Shown piece after piece: positions 15,477 through 24,373 of a stretch of 64,000 nt of DNA (positions are counted from its first letter, which is position 1; each line of letters begins with the position of its first letter). The stretch is from assembly GCF_004216915.1 (NCBI RefSeq), contig NZ_SGXD01000003.1:814222-878221 (forward strand). Reading direction: 5' to 3'. The translations under genes and the position numbers were made by a program. The notes beneath the pieces are model-generated. The model searched no databases. It was not told where the DNA came from and saw only the letters and a list, made by a program, of their open reading frames with translations. Source of the stretch: Motilibacter rhizosphaerae. Its GTDB lineage: Bacteria; Actinomycetota; Actinomycetes; Motilibacterales; Motilibacteraceae.

Positions 15477-16697
15477 GTGACGCTCGACTCGCTCGACCCC
15501 GTGCTCGAGGACGACCTCGACGTCACCGCCGCTCACCGGCCGCTCGCCCTCAGCCTGCTCGCGCTCGCGCTGGGCGGCTTCGGGATCGGCACGACGGAGT
15601 TCGCGACGATGGGCGTGCTGCCCGACATCGCCTCCGGGGTGCACGTCTCGATCCCGACCGCCGGGCACCTCATCAGCGCGTACGCCCTCGGCGTGGTCGT
15701 CGGCGCCCCGCTGCTCGCCGTCGCGACCGCCAAGCTGCCCCGCAAGCTCGTGCTGCTCCTCCTCATGGTCGCCTTCGCGCTCGGCAACCTGGGCTCGACC
15801 GTCGCGCCGGGCTACCACTCCCTGCTGCTCGCGCGCTTCGCCTCCGGGCTGCCGCACGGCGCGTACTTCGGCATCGCCGCGGTCGTCGCGGCCTCGCTCG
15901 TGCCCGTGTCGCGCCGCGGCTGGTCCGTCTCCATGGTGATGACCGGGCTCACGATCGCCAACCTCGCGGGCGTCCCGCTCAGCACGCTGCTCGGCCAGCA
16001 CCTCGGCTGGCGGGCGGCGTTCGCGGTGGTCGCGGGCATCGGCGTGCTGACCGTCGCCGCCATCGCGTACGCCGTGCCGCCCGTGCCGGTCGTCGACGGC
16101 GCGAGCCCGGCGCGCGAGCTGACCGCGCTGCGCAGCCCGCAGGTGCTGCTGACGCTGCTGACGGGCTCGGTGGGGTTCGGCGGGTTCTTCGCGGTCTACA
16201 GCTACATCACGCCGACGCTGACGAAGGTGACGGGCTACGAGGAGGCCGCGGTCCCGGTGGTGCTGGCGCTGTTCGGCCTCGGGATGACGCTGGGCAACCT
16301 CGCCGGCGGCCGGCTCGCCGACTGGTCGGTGGACCGCACGGTCGCGCTCGGGCTGGTGGCGTTCATCGTGGCGCTGCTGGTGTTCACGCAGGCGGCCCAC
16401 TACGTCGTCCCCGCTGCGCTCGACGTCGTCCTCATCGGCGGCATCGGCTCGGCCACGATCCCCGCGCTGCAGATGCGGCTCATGGACGTCGCGGGCGACG
16501 ACGCGCAGGCGCTCGCCGCGGCCTCGAACCACTCCGCGCTCAACATCGCCAACGCGCTCGGCGCCTGGCTCGGCGGCGTCGTCATCGCCGCGGGCCACGG
16601 CTACACCGCGCCCGCGGTGGTCGGGGCGGGGCTGGCGGTGCTGGGCCTGGCCGTGCACGGCGGCGCTGTCCTCGTCGGCCGGCGCGCGGCGGTCTAG
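15477..16697 (+). CDS. DHA1-family MFS transporter
   Basis: The product has 406 residues and about 12 helices. The N-terminal helix has the AraJ/YdhP-type segment 'LALGGFGIGTTEFATMGVLP', followed by 'GHLISAYALGVVVGAPLLA' and 'FASGLPHGAYFGIAAVVAAS' in the position of the helix 4-5 antiporter motif. Relatives export sugars, purine ribonucleosides or drugs, and the substrate cannot be told here. A GAGGAG Shine-Dalgarno sequence 5 nt upstream supports GTG 15477. The gene stands alone between the GNAT gene and a 350-bp non-coding region with repeats. Confidence 0.88.
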   Translation: MTLDSLDPVLEDDLDVTAAHRPLALSLLALALGGFGIGTTEFATMGVLPDIASGVHVSIPTAGHLISAYALGVVVGAPLLAVATAKLPRKLVLLLLMVAFALGNLGSTVAPGYHSLLLARFASGLPHGAYFGIAAVVAASLVPVSRRGWSVSMVMTGLTIANLAGVPLSTLLGQHLGWRAAFAVVAGIGVLTVAAIAYAVPPVPVVDGASPARELTALRSPQVLLTLLTGSVGFGGFFAVYSYITPTLTKVTGYEEAAVPVVLALFGLGMTLGNLAGGRLADWSVDRTVALGLVAFIVALLVFTQAAHYVVPAALDVVLIGGIGSATIPALQMRLMDVAGDDAQALAAASNHSALNIANALGAWLGGVVIAAGHGYTAPAVVGAGLAVLGLAVHGGAVLVGRRAAV

Positions 16698-16704
16698 GGC
16701 CCGC

Positions 16705-16783
16705 GTGATCGAGCCCGTTTGATCGGGGTCCCCGATCGAAGGGGGCTGATGCCGAGTGGATCTCCTCGGGGTGACCCCCATCT
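16705..16783. repeat. TGATCGGG-family repeat element, copy 1
   Basis: TTTGATCGGGG (16718-16728) pairs with CCCCGATCGAA (16730-16740) to give a near-perfect hairpin. About 18 nt later comes a 23-nt segment at 16758-16780 that matches 62414-62436 at 21 of 23 positions. The whole element therefore has a relative at 62369-62465. It lies just after the MFS gene in a gap of about 350 bp with no credible gene. Confidence 0.75.
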
Positions 16784-16983
16784 GCTCGTGCCGACCACCA
16801 GCTGGGGCTGAGCGGCAGGTGCCGTCGCAGGGGTCGAGGTCCGCGAGGCCGAGCGGGTGGCCGCCCCGTAGTGGATGCGGCGGCGTACCGAGCGGCTGCG
16901 AACGGGCGCCGACGCACGAGGTGTACGCCGACAGCACGAGATCTCGTACCGCCAGGGGTCAGCCCCTGCGGTCGGGCTCGACG

Positions 16984-17005
16984 GTGATCGGGCTACCTGA
17001 TCAAC
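16984..17005. repeat. TGATCGGG-family inverted repeat, short form
   Basis: GTGATCGGGC-TA-CCTGATCAAC is an imperfect palindrome similar to the one at 43787-43810. The stretch between it and the element at 16705-16783 shows no other recognisable feature. It lies about 45 nt past the 3' end of the cold-shock gene, on that gene's downstream side. Confidence 0.6.
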
Positions 17006-17051
17006 TTCCCAGCCCGCCCGCGCACCAGCCCGCCCGGCGCCGAGCCGCGCC

Positions 17052-17435
17052 CTACGCGTCCAGGTCCTCCGCGACCGCGCGCAGCACCGCGGCGACCTTC
17101 GCCCCGCTCGCCTTGTCCGGGTAGCGCCCGCGGCGCAGCGCCCCGCCGACGCCGTCGAGCAGGCGGATGAGGTCCTCGACGATCGGGACGAGGTCGTCGG
17201 GGTCGCGGCGGGCGGCCTTGGCCAGCGAGGGCGGGGCCTCGAGCAGCCGGACCGAGAGCGCCTGGTTGCCCCGGCGGCCCTGGGCGATGCCGAACTCGAT
17301 CCGCTGCCCGGGCTTCAGCGCAGTGGTCCCCTCGGGCAGGGCCGACACGTGGACGAACACGTCCTCGCCCTCGTCGCTGGTGACGAAGCCGAACGCCTTC
17401 TCCGTGTCGTACCACTTCACCTTGCCGGTCGGCAC
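17052..17435 (-). CDS. Cold-shock domain protein with C-terminal extension
   Basis: The product has 127 residues. Residues 1-65 form a cold-shock domain with both RNA-binding motifs, 'GKVKWYDTEKAFGFVTSDEG' (RNP1-like KAFGFV) and 'DVFVHVSAL' (RNP2). The remaining 60 residues form a helical, charged tail ('LVPIVEDLIRLLDGVGGALR', 'KVAAVLRAVAEDL') not found in small CspA proteins but common in this actinobacterial subgroup. It probably binds single-stranded RNA or DNA. It is divergent from a small membrane protein, and XPB-related genes follow. Confidence 0.93.
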   Translation of the reverse strand: MPTGKVKWYDTEKAFGFVTSDEGEDVFVHVSALPEGTTALKPGQRIEFGIAQGRRGNQALSVRLLEAPPSLAKAARRDPDDLVPIVEDLIRLLDGVGGALRRGRYPDKASGAKVAAVLRAVAEDLDA

Positions 17436-17526
17436 CGGGCCACCTCCGCCTCCGCCGCACCGTACGCGCGGGCGGCGGTCAGGTTACCCCCGCCGCGCAC
17501 GGGACGCCCGGCGGCGGAGCGCGGAC

Positions 17527-17532
17527 TACGCT
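17527..17532 (+). promoter_or_regulatory. -10 box (TACGCT) for leaderless small membrane protein gene
   Basis: TACGCT ends 6 nt before ATG 17539. No ribosome binding site is visible between them. Confidence 0.55.
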
Positions 17533-17538
17533 TGCAGG

Positions 17539-17769
17539 ATGCCCTCCTCCCCCGCCTCCGGCGACCGCCGCCCCGGGGACCTGCTCGTCGCCGTCGGCGG
17601 TGCGCTGTTCGTCCTCGGCGTGCTCGCCTGCCTCGGGACGCTCGCGCCGTTCCTCCTGGGCCTGCACCGCTTCCCGGTCGAGGCCTACCTGCTCTCGCTG
17701 CTCGCCCCGCTGGGGCTCGGCACCAGCCTGGCCGGCCTGCTCGCCAGCGCGCGCAGCCGCCGCGCCTGA
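17539..17769 (+). CDS. Small two-helix membrane protein
   Basis: The product has 76 residues with two hydrophobic segments, about residues 14-39 ('LLVAVGGALFVLGVLACLG') and 47-69 ('AYLLSLLAPLGLGTSLAGLL'), joined by a short loop and followed by a basic C-terminus. I do not recognise the family. It sits between the cold-shock gene and the helicase-associated gene and is probably cotranscribed with the latter, since only 17 nt separate them. The start is supported by the -10 box 6 nt upstream. Confidence 0.65.
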   Translation: MPSSPASGDRRPGDLLVAVGGALFVLGVLACLGTLAPFLLGLHRFPVEAYLLSLLAPLGLGTSLAGLLASARSRRA

Positions 17770-17786
17770 CGAGCGCACGGAGCCGC

Positions 17787-20240
17787 GTGACCACACCCAA
17801 CGAGCCGACCGGGCCCACCGGACCGACGAGCCCCGACGACCAGACGACGCCGACGGACGCACCCCCGCCGCGCAGCCTCGCCGACGACCTGCGCGCCCGC
17901 GACGACGAGGCGCTCTCCGCGCTCCTGGAGGCCCGCGCCGACCTCGTGACGCCGGTGCCGGGCGACATGACGGCGCTCGCCACCCGCGCGACCAGTCCGG
18001 CCAGCGTCGGGCGCGCCCTCGACCGGCTCGACGCCGGCTGCCTGCAGGTCGTCGAGGTGCTCTGCACGCTGCCGGAGCCGACGACCCCCGCGCAGGTCGC
18101 CGAGCGCTGGGGCGCCGACCCCACGCGGGCCCTGGCCCTGCTGCGCGACCTCGGCCTGCTCTGGGGCGCGCCCGACGAGCTCCACCTCGTCCGCGCGGTC
18201 CGCGCCACCACCCGCGACCCGGCCGGCCTCGGTGCGCCGGTGCAGACCCTGCTCGCCGGCGCGTCGCCGGAGGGCGTCGCCCGGGTCGTGCGCGCCCTGG
18301 GCCGCAAGCCCACGGGCGACGTGACGAAGGACGCCGCGATCGTCGCGGCGAAGCTCGCGAGCGCGCGCACCGTCGAGCGGCTCCTGGCGGGCGCGCCCGA
18401 GGGCGCGCGCGACGCCCTGCAGCGGCTCGTCTGGGGGCCGCCCTCCGGCGCGGTCAGCGACGCCCGCCGCACCGTCGACCCGGAGAGCGCGCGCACGCCG
18501 GTGGACTGGCTGCTCGCGCACGGGCTGCTCGTCCCCACGGGCGCGGACACCGTGACCCTGCCGCAGGAGGTCGCGCTCGTCCTGCGCGGCGGGCGCGTGC
18601 ACGCGGAGCCGGCGCCAGCGCCGCCGCCCCTCGACGAGGTACGCCGCGGTGCCCTCCCCGGCCGCGCCGGCGCGCAGGCGCACGCCCGCGCGGGCGCCGA
18701 GGCGGCGGCCGAGCTCGTCCGCCGCACGGAGGACCTGCTGGAGGCGTGGGGCGTCGAGCCCCCGCAGGTGCTGCGCCAGGGCGGCCTCGCCGTGCGCGAG
18801 CTGCGCCGCGCCGGGCAGGCGCTCGACCTCGACGACCAGGCCGCCGCGCTCGTCATCGAGGTCGCGCACGCCGCTGGGCTGCTCGCGACCGGCGCGGAGG
18901 GCGACGAGTGGCTGCCCACTCCCGCGTACGACGCCTGGGCCTCGCTGCCCGTCGCCGAGCGCTGGGTGCCCCTCGCCGCGGCGTGGCTCGCCACGACCCG
19001 CGTCGCGAGCCTCGTCGGCGAGCGCGACGACCGCGACAAGCCGCTCAACGCGCTCGGCCCCGGGCTCGACCGCTCCGCCGCGCCGGAGCTGCGGCTCGCC
19101 GTGCTGGGCGCGCTCGCCGAGCTGCCGCCCGGCGCGGGCGCGACCCCGGAGTCGCTGCTCGCGCGGCTCACGTGGCACCGCCCGCGCCGCACCCCGCGCA
19201 CCCGCGACCAGCTGGTCCGGACCGCGCTGCTCGAGGCCGAGCAGGTGGGGCTCACCGGCCAGGGCGCGCTCACCCCGCACGGGCGGGTGCTCGTCGCCGG
19301 GCTGGACGACGACGCCGCCGAGACGCTCGCGCCGATGCTCCCCCAGCCCGTCGAGGAGGTCCTGCTCCAGGCCGACCTCACCGCGGTGGCCCCCGGCCCG
19401 CTCGTGCCAGCGCTGGCCCGGGAGCTCGCGCTCGCCGCGGACGTCGAGAGCACCGGCGGCGCCACCGTCTACCGCTTCACCCCCGCCTCCGTGCGCCGCG
19501 CGCTCGACGCGGGGCGCAGCGCGGAGGACCTGCACGCGCTGTTCCGCCAGCACTCGCGCACACCGGTGCCGCAGCCGCTGACGTACCTCGTCGACGACGT
19601 CGCCCGGAGGTACGGCCGGGTGCGCGTGGGCGTCGCGAGCTCGTACGTCCGCTGCGACGACCCCTCGGTGCTGGAGGAGGTGCTCGCCGACCGCCGCGCC
19701 GCCCAGCTGCGGCTCCGGCGGCTCGCCCCCACCGTGCTCGCCGCGCAGTCCCCCGTCGACGTCGTGCTCGAGCGGCTCCGCGCGATCGGGCTCTCGCCGG
19801 CGGCGGAGTCGCCCGAGGGCGAGGTGGTCGTCCGCCGTCCCGACAGCCGCCGCGCCCCGGCCCGCCCGCGCCCGCCGCGGCTCGTGTCCGACGTGCTCAC
19901 CCCGCCCCCCGCGACCCTGCGCGCCGCCGTGCGCGCGCTGCGCGCCGGGGACCGCGTGGCGGTGGCGGTCGCGTCGCGGCGGGAGCAGCAGTCGAGCGCG
20001 TCGCGGCTGCCGCGCACCACCTCGGCCGAGGCGGTCCCGCTGCTCCGCGAGGCCCTGCGCGAGGGCACGCCGCTCGTCATCGGCTACGTCAACGCCGAGG
20101 CCAGCGCCACCGAGCGGGTCGTGGAGCCGATGAGCTTCGAGGGCGGCTTCCTCACGGCGTACGACCACCTCACCGAGTCGGTGCGCACGTTCTCGGTCGC
20201 GCGCATCACGGGGGTCGCGCCGGTCGCCTCGGACGGGTGA
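17787..20240 (+). CDS. Helicase-associated (XPB N-terminal-like) domain protein
   Basis: The product has 817 residues. A Pro/Thr-rich N-terminus is followed by a series of winged-helix-like segments ('LDAGCLQVVEVLCTLPEPTT', 'RWGADPTRALALLRDLGLLW'). In the C-terminal half, 'LLQADLTAVAPGPLVPALAR' near residue 525 and 'VEPMSFEGGFLTAYDHLTES' near the end match the helicase-associated family found with XPB in actinobacteria. There is no Walker A, so it is not itself a helicase. It probably assists the XPB helicase encoded two genes downstream. GTG 17787 follows the membrane-protein gene by 17 nt. Confidence 0.82.
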   Translation: MTTPNEPTGPTGPTSPDDQTTPTDAPPPRSLADDLRARDDEALSALLEARADLVTPVPGDMTALATRATSPASVGRALDRLDAGCLQVVEVLCTLPEPTTPAQVAERWGADPTRALALLRDLGLLWGAPDELHLVRAVRATTRDPAGLGAPVQTLLAGASPEGVARVVRALGRKPTGDVTKDAAIVAAKLASARTVERLLAGAPEGARDALQRLVWGPPSGAVSDARRTVDPESARTPVDWLLAHGLLVPTGADTVTLPQEVALVLRGGRVHAEPAPAPPPLDEVRRGALPGRAGAQAHARAGAEAAAELVRRTEDLLEAWGVEPPQVLRQGGLAVRELRRAGQALDLDDQAAALVIEVAHAAGLLATGAEGDEWLPTPAYDAWASLPVAERWVPLAAAWLATTRVASLVGERDDRDKPLNALGPGLDRSAAPELRLAVLGALAELPPGAGATPESLLARLTWHRPRRTPRTRDQLVRTALLEAEQVGLTGQGALTPHGRVLVAGLDDDAAETLAPMLPQPVEEVLLQADLTAVAPGPLVPALARELALAADVESTGGATVYRFTPASVRRALDAGRSAEDLHALFRQHSRTPVPQPLTYLVDDVARRYGRVRVGVASSYVRCDDPSVLEEVLADRRAAQLRLRRLAPTVLAAQSPVDVVLERLRAIGLSPAAESPEGEVVVRRPDSRRAPARPRPPRLVSDVLTPPPATLRAAVRALRAGDRVAVAVASRREQQSSASRLPRTTSAEAVPLLREALREGTPLVIGYVNAEASATERVVEPMSFEGGFLTAYDHLTESVRTFSVARITGVAPVASDG

Positions 20241-20246
20241 CACGGG

Positions 20247-20262
20247 TAGTCCAGGTGGACTA
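20247..20262. promoter_or_regulatory. Perfect palindrome TAGTCCA-GG-TGGACTA upstream of the GGDEF-EAL gene
   Basis: The 7-bp arms match perfectly around GG. The site begins 6 nt after the stop of the helicase-associated gene and lies 59 nt before the GGDEF-EAL start, so it could be an operator or a short stem. I do not recognise a cognate regulator. Confidence 0.5.
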
Positions 20263-20320
20263 TCACGCGCTGCGGTGGGCAGACTACGCAGCGTCGCGCG
20301 CTCATAGGGGAGGCCACGCG

Positions 20321-22468
20321 GTGCAGCAGCTCGCCGAGGACGCCAGGCTGGCGGTCCTGGACTCGTACGCCGTCCTGGACACGCCGCCCGAGGCGGCCTA
20401 CGACCAGGTGACGCGCGCACTGGCGGAGCGCTTCGGGACGAAGACCGCCCTCGTCACACTCGTCGACCGCGAGCGGCAGTGGTTCAAGTCGCGCTGGGGG
20501 TTCGAGGAGCGCGAGACGCCGCGCGAGGTCTCCTTCTGCGCCCGTACGATGCACGAGCCCGACCTGCTCGTCGTCCCCGACGCCACCGCGGACCCGCGCT
20601 TCCGGGACAACCCCTACGTCACCGGCCCCGACCACGTCCGCTTCTACGCCGGTGCTCCGCTGGTCGACGCGTCAGGAGCAGCGCTCGGCGCCGTCTGCGT
20701 CGTCCACGACGAGCCGCGCGAGCTGCTGCCGGAGGAGGCGGAGGCCCTGCGCGCCGCGGCCGAGGAGGTGCGAACCCAGCTGCAGCTGCGGCGCTCGCTG
20801 CGCGAGCTCACCGAGCGGGTCACCGGCCGCGCCGACGTCCCGGCCCCCGACCTCCTGCTCGAGCTGCTCGACCGCAGCCCGTCCGGCCTGGCGGTGCTGA
20901 GCCCCGAGCTGAAGGTGCTCTGGTGCAACGAGCCCCTCGGCCGGCTCGTCGGGAGCCGCGGCGCCGCGGGTGACGCGCTCGACGACGTCGTGCCGCCCGC
21001 AGTCGCCGAGCAGGTCGCTCCGCTCGTCCGCCACGCCATGGCCGGTGCGGAGACGACCGACGTCGAGGTCGCGCTGCGCAGCGAGGCCCGCGAGCGGGTC
21101 CTCCGGCTGACGGCGTTCGGGCTGCGCGACTGGCGCGGCGAGCCGTACGCCGTCGGCCTAGGGGTGCGCGACGTCACCGAGCAGCGGCACGCGGAGCACC
21201 GCCTGCGCCACCTCGCCGAGCACGACCAGCTCACCGGGCTCGTCACCCGCGCGCGCTTCGAGGAGGAGGTCGAGCTCGAGCTGCAGCGCGCCGCCCGCTA
21301 CGGCGGCACGCACGGCCTGCTCGTGCTCGACCTCGACAACTTCAAGCACGTCAACGACTCCTGGGGGCACAAGGCGGGCGACGCGCTGCTCGCGGGCGTC
21401 GCCGCGGCGCTGCAGGAGCGGCTGCGCGAGACCGACGTCGTGGCCCGGCTCGGCGGGGACGAGTTCGCGGTCCTCCTGCGCGAGGTGGACCTCACGGCCG
21501 CGACGGCCCTGGCGGAGTCGCTGGTCTCCGCCGTCGCCGCGGTGCGCGTCCCCGGGGCTCGTACGGGCCGGGCCAGCACCAGCATCGGCGGCTGCGTGTT
21601 CGGCGAGGGCTGGGCGGACGCCGCCGCCGTCGTCGTCGCCGCGGACAGCGCGATGTACGACGCCAAGGAGGCTGGGCGCAACCGCGCGGTCGTGCGCGAG
21701 CCGCTGCCCGCGGACGAGGCGCGCCGGCGGGGTGGGCGCACGACGTGGACGGAGCGGGTCCGCAGCGCGCTGGACACCGACGGGTTCGCGCTGTGGGCCC
21801 AGCCGATGCGCCCGCTGCGCCACGACGGGCGGGACCACTACGAGCTGCTCCTCCGGATGGTCGAGGACGGCGGGGTCGTCGCCCCGGACGCGTTCCTCCC
21901 CTCCGCGGAGCGCTACGACCTCATCCAGGCCGTCGACCGCTGGGTCGTCGGGAGCGGCATCGCGGTCGCGGCGCAGCACCCGGACAGCTCGTTCCACCTC
22001 AACGTCTCGGCCAAGTCGCTGCGCGAGCCCGGGCTGCTCCGCCTGGTCGACCGCACGATCGAGGAGCACGGCGCGGACCCCGCCCGCATCGTCTTCGAGG
22101 TGACCGAGACCGTGGCGATCGCCAACCTCGAGGAGTCGCAGCGCTTCGCGCGCGACCTGCGGGCGCTGGGCTGCCGCTTCGCCCTCGACGACTTCGGCCG
22201 CGGGGCCGCGTCGTACTACTACCTCAAGCACCTGCCGCTCGACGTGGTGAAGATCGACGGCGACTTCGTCCGCGACCTGCCGTCCTCCCGCCTGGACCAG
22301 CTCGTCGTGTCCTCGGTCGTCGACGTGGCCGCCGAGCTCGGCTGCGAGACCGTGGCGGAGTTCGTCGAGGACGAGGCCACCCTGCAGCTCGTCCAGCAAC
22401 TCGGCGTCGACCTGGCGCAGGGCTACCACGTGGGGATGCCGGCGCCGAGCGCGCTGCTCGCCGGCTGA
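20321..22468 (+). CDS. GAF-PAS-GGDEF-EAL cyclic-di-GMP signalling protein
   Basis: The 715-residue cytoplasmic protein has a GAF domain (about 20-160), a PAS domain (175-290), GGDEF (295-455) and EAL (470-712). The cyclase motif GGDEF is intact at 378-382, and the product-inhibition I-site RETD lies five residues before it. The EAL domain keeps the main catalytic elements: 'YELLLRM' (ExL), 'FHLNVSAKSL', 'VFEVTET', 'ALDDFG', 'VKIDGDFV' and 'QGYHVG'. Both synthesis and hydrolysis of c-di-GMP are therefore possible, gated by GAF/PAS input. GTG 20321 has a GGGGAGG Shine-Dalgarno sequence. There is no transmembrane segment. Confidence 0.93.
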   Translation: MQQLAEDARLAVLDSYAVLDTPPEAAYDQVTRALAERFGTKTALVTLVDRERQWFKSRWGFEERETPREVSFCARTMHEPDLLVVPDATADPRFRDNPYVTGPDHVRFYAGAPLVDASGAALGAVCVVHDEPRELLPEEAEALRAAAEEVRTQLQLRRSLRELTERVTGRADVPAPDLLLELLDRSPSGLAVLSPELKVLWCNEPLGRLVGSRGAAGDALDDVVPPAVAEQVAPLVRHAMAGAETTDVEVALRSEARERVLRLTAFGLRDWRGEPYAVGLGVRDVTEQRHAEHRLRHLAEHDQLTGLVTRARFEEEVELELQRAARYGGTHGLLVLDLDNFKHVNDSWGHKAGDALLAGVAAALQERLRETDVVARLGGDEFAVLLREVDLTAATALAESLVSAVAAVRVPGARTGRASTSIGGCVFGEGWADAAAVVVAADSAMYDAKEAGRNRAVVREPLPADEARRRGGRTTWTERVRSALDTDGFALWAQPMRPLRHDGRDHYELLLRMVEDGGVVAPDAFLPSAERYDLIQAVDRWVVGSGIAVAAQHPDSSFHLNVSAKSLREPGLLRLVDRTIEEHGADPARIVFEVTETVAIANLEESQRFARDLRALGCRFALDDFGRGAASYYYLKHLPLDVVKIDGDFVRDLPSSRLDQLVVSSVVDVAAELGCETVAEFVEDEATLQLVQQLGVDLAQGYHVGMPAPSALLAG

Positions 22469-22549
22469 GCGCTCGGGAAGCGGTGGCGCCCCGCGGTCGT
22501 TGACAATGGCGTACGCGGGAACCGTCCCGCGCGTCTGCGAGGAGCCTGC

Positions 22550-24277
22550 GTGACCGACGGCCCGCTGATCGTCCAGTCGGACAAGACCCTCCTGCTCGAG
22601 GTCGACCACCCGTCGGCCGAGCAGGCCAGGCGCGACATCGCGCCGTTCGCCGAGCTGGAGCGCGCGCCCGAGCACGTCCACACGTACCGGCTCACCCCGC
22701 TCGGGCTCTGGAACGCACGCGCCGCCGGGCACGATGCCGAGCAGGTGATCGACACGCTGCTGCGCTACAGCCGCTACTCGGTGCCGCACGCGCTGCTCGT
22801 CGACGTGGCGGACACGATGGACCGCTACGGCCGGTTGCGCCTGGAGAAGCACCCCGTGCACGGGCTCGTGCTCATCTCGACCGACCGCCCGGTCCTCGAG
22901 GAGGTGCTGCGCTCGAAGAAGGTCGCGCCGCTGATCGGGGAGCGCGTCGACCCCGACTCCGTCGCCGTCCACCCCTCGGAGCGCGGCCACCTCAAGCAGG
23001 TGCTGCTCAAGCTCGGCTGGCCGGCCGAGGACCTCGCGGGCTACGTCGACGGCGAGGCGCACCCGATCGAGCTGCTGGAGGACGGCTGGACGCTGCGCTC
23101 CTACCAGCGCGAGGCGGTCGAGGGCTTCTGGCACGGCGGCTCGGGCGTCGTCGTGCTCCCCTGCGGCGCCGGCAAGACGCTCGTCGGCGCGGCGGCGATG
23201 GCACGCGCGAAGGCGACCACGCTGATCCTCGTGACCAACACGGTCTCGGCGCGGCAGTGGCGCCACGAGCTGCTCAAGCGCACGACGCTGACCGAGGACG
23301 AGATCGGCGAGTACTCCGGCTCCAAGAAGGAGATCCGGCCCGTCACGATCGCGACCTACCAGGTGCTGACGACGAAGCGGAAGGGCGTCTACCCGCACCT
23401 CGAGGTGTTCGACGCCCGCGACTGGGGCCTCGTGGTCTACGACGAGGTCCACCTGCTGCCCGCGCCCGTGTTCCGCTTCACCGCGGACATCCAGGCGCGC
23501 CGCCGCGTGGGGCTGACCGCGACGCTGGTGCGCGAGGACGGCCGCGAGGGCGACGTGTTCTCGCTCATCGGGCCCAAGCGCTACGACGCGCCGTGGAAGG
23601 ACATCGAGGCGCAGGGCTACATCGCGCCGGCCGACTGCGTCGAGGTGCGCGTGACGCTGACGGACTCCGAGCGGCTGGCGTACGCGACGGCCGAGCCCGA
23701 GGAGCGCTACCGCCTCTGCTCGACCACGGCGACGAAGTCGCGGCTCGTGGAGAAGCTCGTCGAGCAGCACAGCGCCGACCGGCTGCTCGTCATCGGGCAG
23801 TACATCGACCAGCTCGACGAGCTGGGCGAGCGGCTGCAGGCGCCGGTCATCAAGGGCGAGACGACGGTGAAGGAGCGCGAGCGGCTCTTCGAGGCGTTCC
23901 GCTCCGGCGAGATCACCAAGCTCGTGGTCTCCAAGGTCGCGAACTTCTCCATCGACCTGCCGGAGGCGGCGATCGCCATCCAGGTCTCGGGGACCTTCGG
24001 GTCACGCCAGGAGGAGGCCCAGCGCCTCGGCCGGGTGCTGCGCCCGAAGTCCGACGGCCGCGCCGCCCGGTTCTACTCCGTGGTCGCCCGCGACACGGTG
24101 GACCAGGACTTCGCCGCGCACCGGCAGCGCTTCCTCGCCGAGCAGGGCTACGCCTACCGCATCGTCGACGCGGACGACATCCTCGCGGGCTACGACGCGG
24201 ACGGCACGAAGCGCGAGCCGGAGGCCGACCAGCCCGAGCCGGAGCAGCCCGGAGCGGACCAGCCCGGAGCGGAGTAG
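22550..24277 (+). CDS. DNA repair helicase XPB
   Basis: The product has 575 residues, typical for bacterial XPB. Motifs seen are Walker A 'LPCGAGKTLVGAAA' near residue 205, the DEVH box 'VVYDEVHLLPAP', the XPB-specific RED element 'LVREDGREGDVFSL', and motif VI 'EEAQRLGRVLRPKSDGRAA'. An N-terminal damage-recognition-like domain precedes the helicase core. It is a 3'-5' helicase of nucleotide excision repair or transcription-linked unwinding. GAGGAG lies upstream of GTG 22550. The acidic/Pro tail ('QPEPEQPGADQPGAE') looks disordered. It is convergent with the HAD gene, with repeat cluster B between. Confidence 0.95.
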   Translation: MTDGPLIVQSDKTLLLEVDHPSAEQARRDIAPFAELERAPEHVHTYRLTPLGLWNARAAGHDAEQVIDTLLRYSRYSVPHALLVDVADTMDRYGRLRLEKHPVHGLVLISTDRPVLEEVLRSKKVAPLIGERVDPDSVAVHPSERGHLKQVLLKLGWPAEDLAGYVDGEAHPIELLEDGWTLRSYQREAVEGFWHGGSGVVVLPCGAGKTLVGAAAMARAKATTLILVTNTVSARQWRHELLKRTTLTEDEIGEYSGSKKEIRPVTIATYQVLTTKRKGVYPHLEVFDARDWGLVVYDEVHLLPAPVFRFTADIQARRRVGLTATLVREDGREGDVFSLIGPKRYDAPWKDIEAQGYIAPADCVEVRVTLTDSERLAYATAEPEERYRLCSTTATKSRLVEKLVEQHSADRLLVIGQYIDQLDELGERLQAPVIKGETTVKERERLFEAFRSGEITKLVVSKVANFSIDLPEAAIAIQVSGTFGSRQEEAQRLGRVLRPKSDGRAARFYSVVARDTVDQDFAAHRQRFLAEQGYAYRIVDADDILAGYDADGTKREPEADQPEPEQPGADQPGAE

Positions 24278-24295
24278 CCCCCGTCCCCCTCCCCC

Positions 24296-24373
24296 GTGAT
24301 CATGCAGATCCCGGGGGCGCCCCTCCCCGTGATCATGCACTTCTTGGAGGCGCCCCCTCCCCGTGATCATGCA
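24296..24373. repeat. Intergenic repeat cluster B (GTGATCATGCA family, 3 copies)
   Basis: Three direct copies of GTGATCATGCA lie at 24296-24306, 24329-24339 and 24363-24373, each followed by a variant of 'GATCCTGGGG' or 'CTTCTTGGAGG' and a C-rich spacer (period 33-34). The cluster separates the convergent XPB and HAD genes. The HAD stop codon lies inside the last copy. Confidence 0.9.

Noticed and set aside
14940-16937. 665-residue minus-strand frame over the GNAT and MFS genes
   Set aside because: It is a low-complexity His/Arg/Asp-rich shadow, and both plus-strand genes are well supported.
17600-20300. N-terminal 900-residue extension of the GGDEF-EAL frame
   Set aside because: The upstream part is a shadow of the helicase-associated gene; a GTG with GGGGAGG at 20321 gives the correct GAF start.
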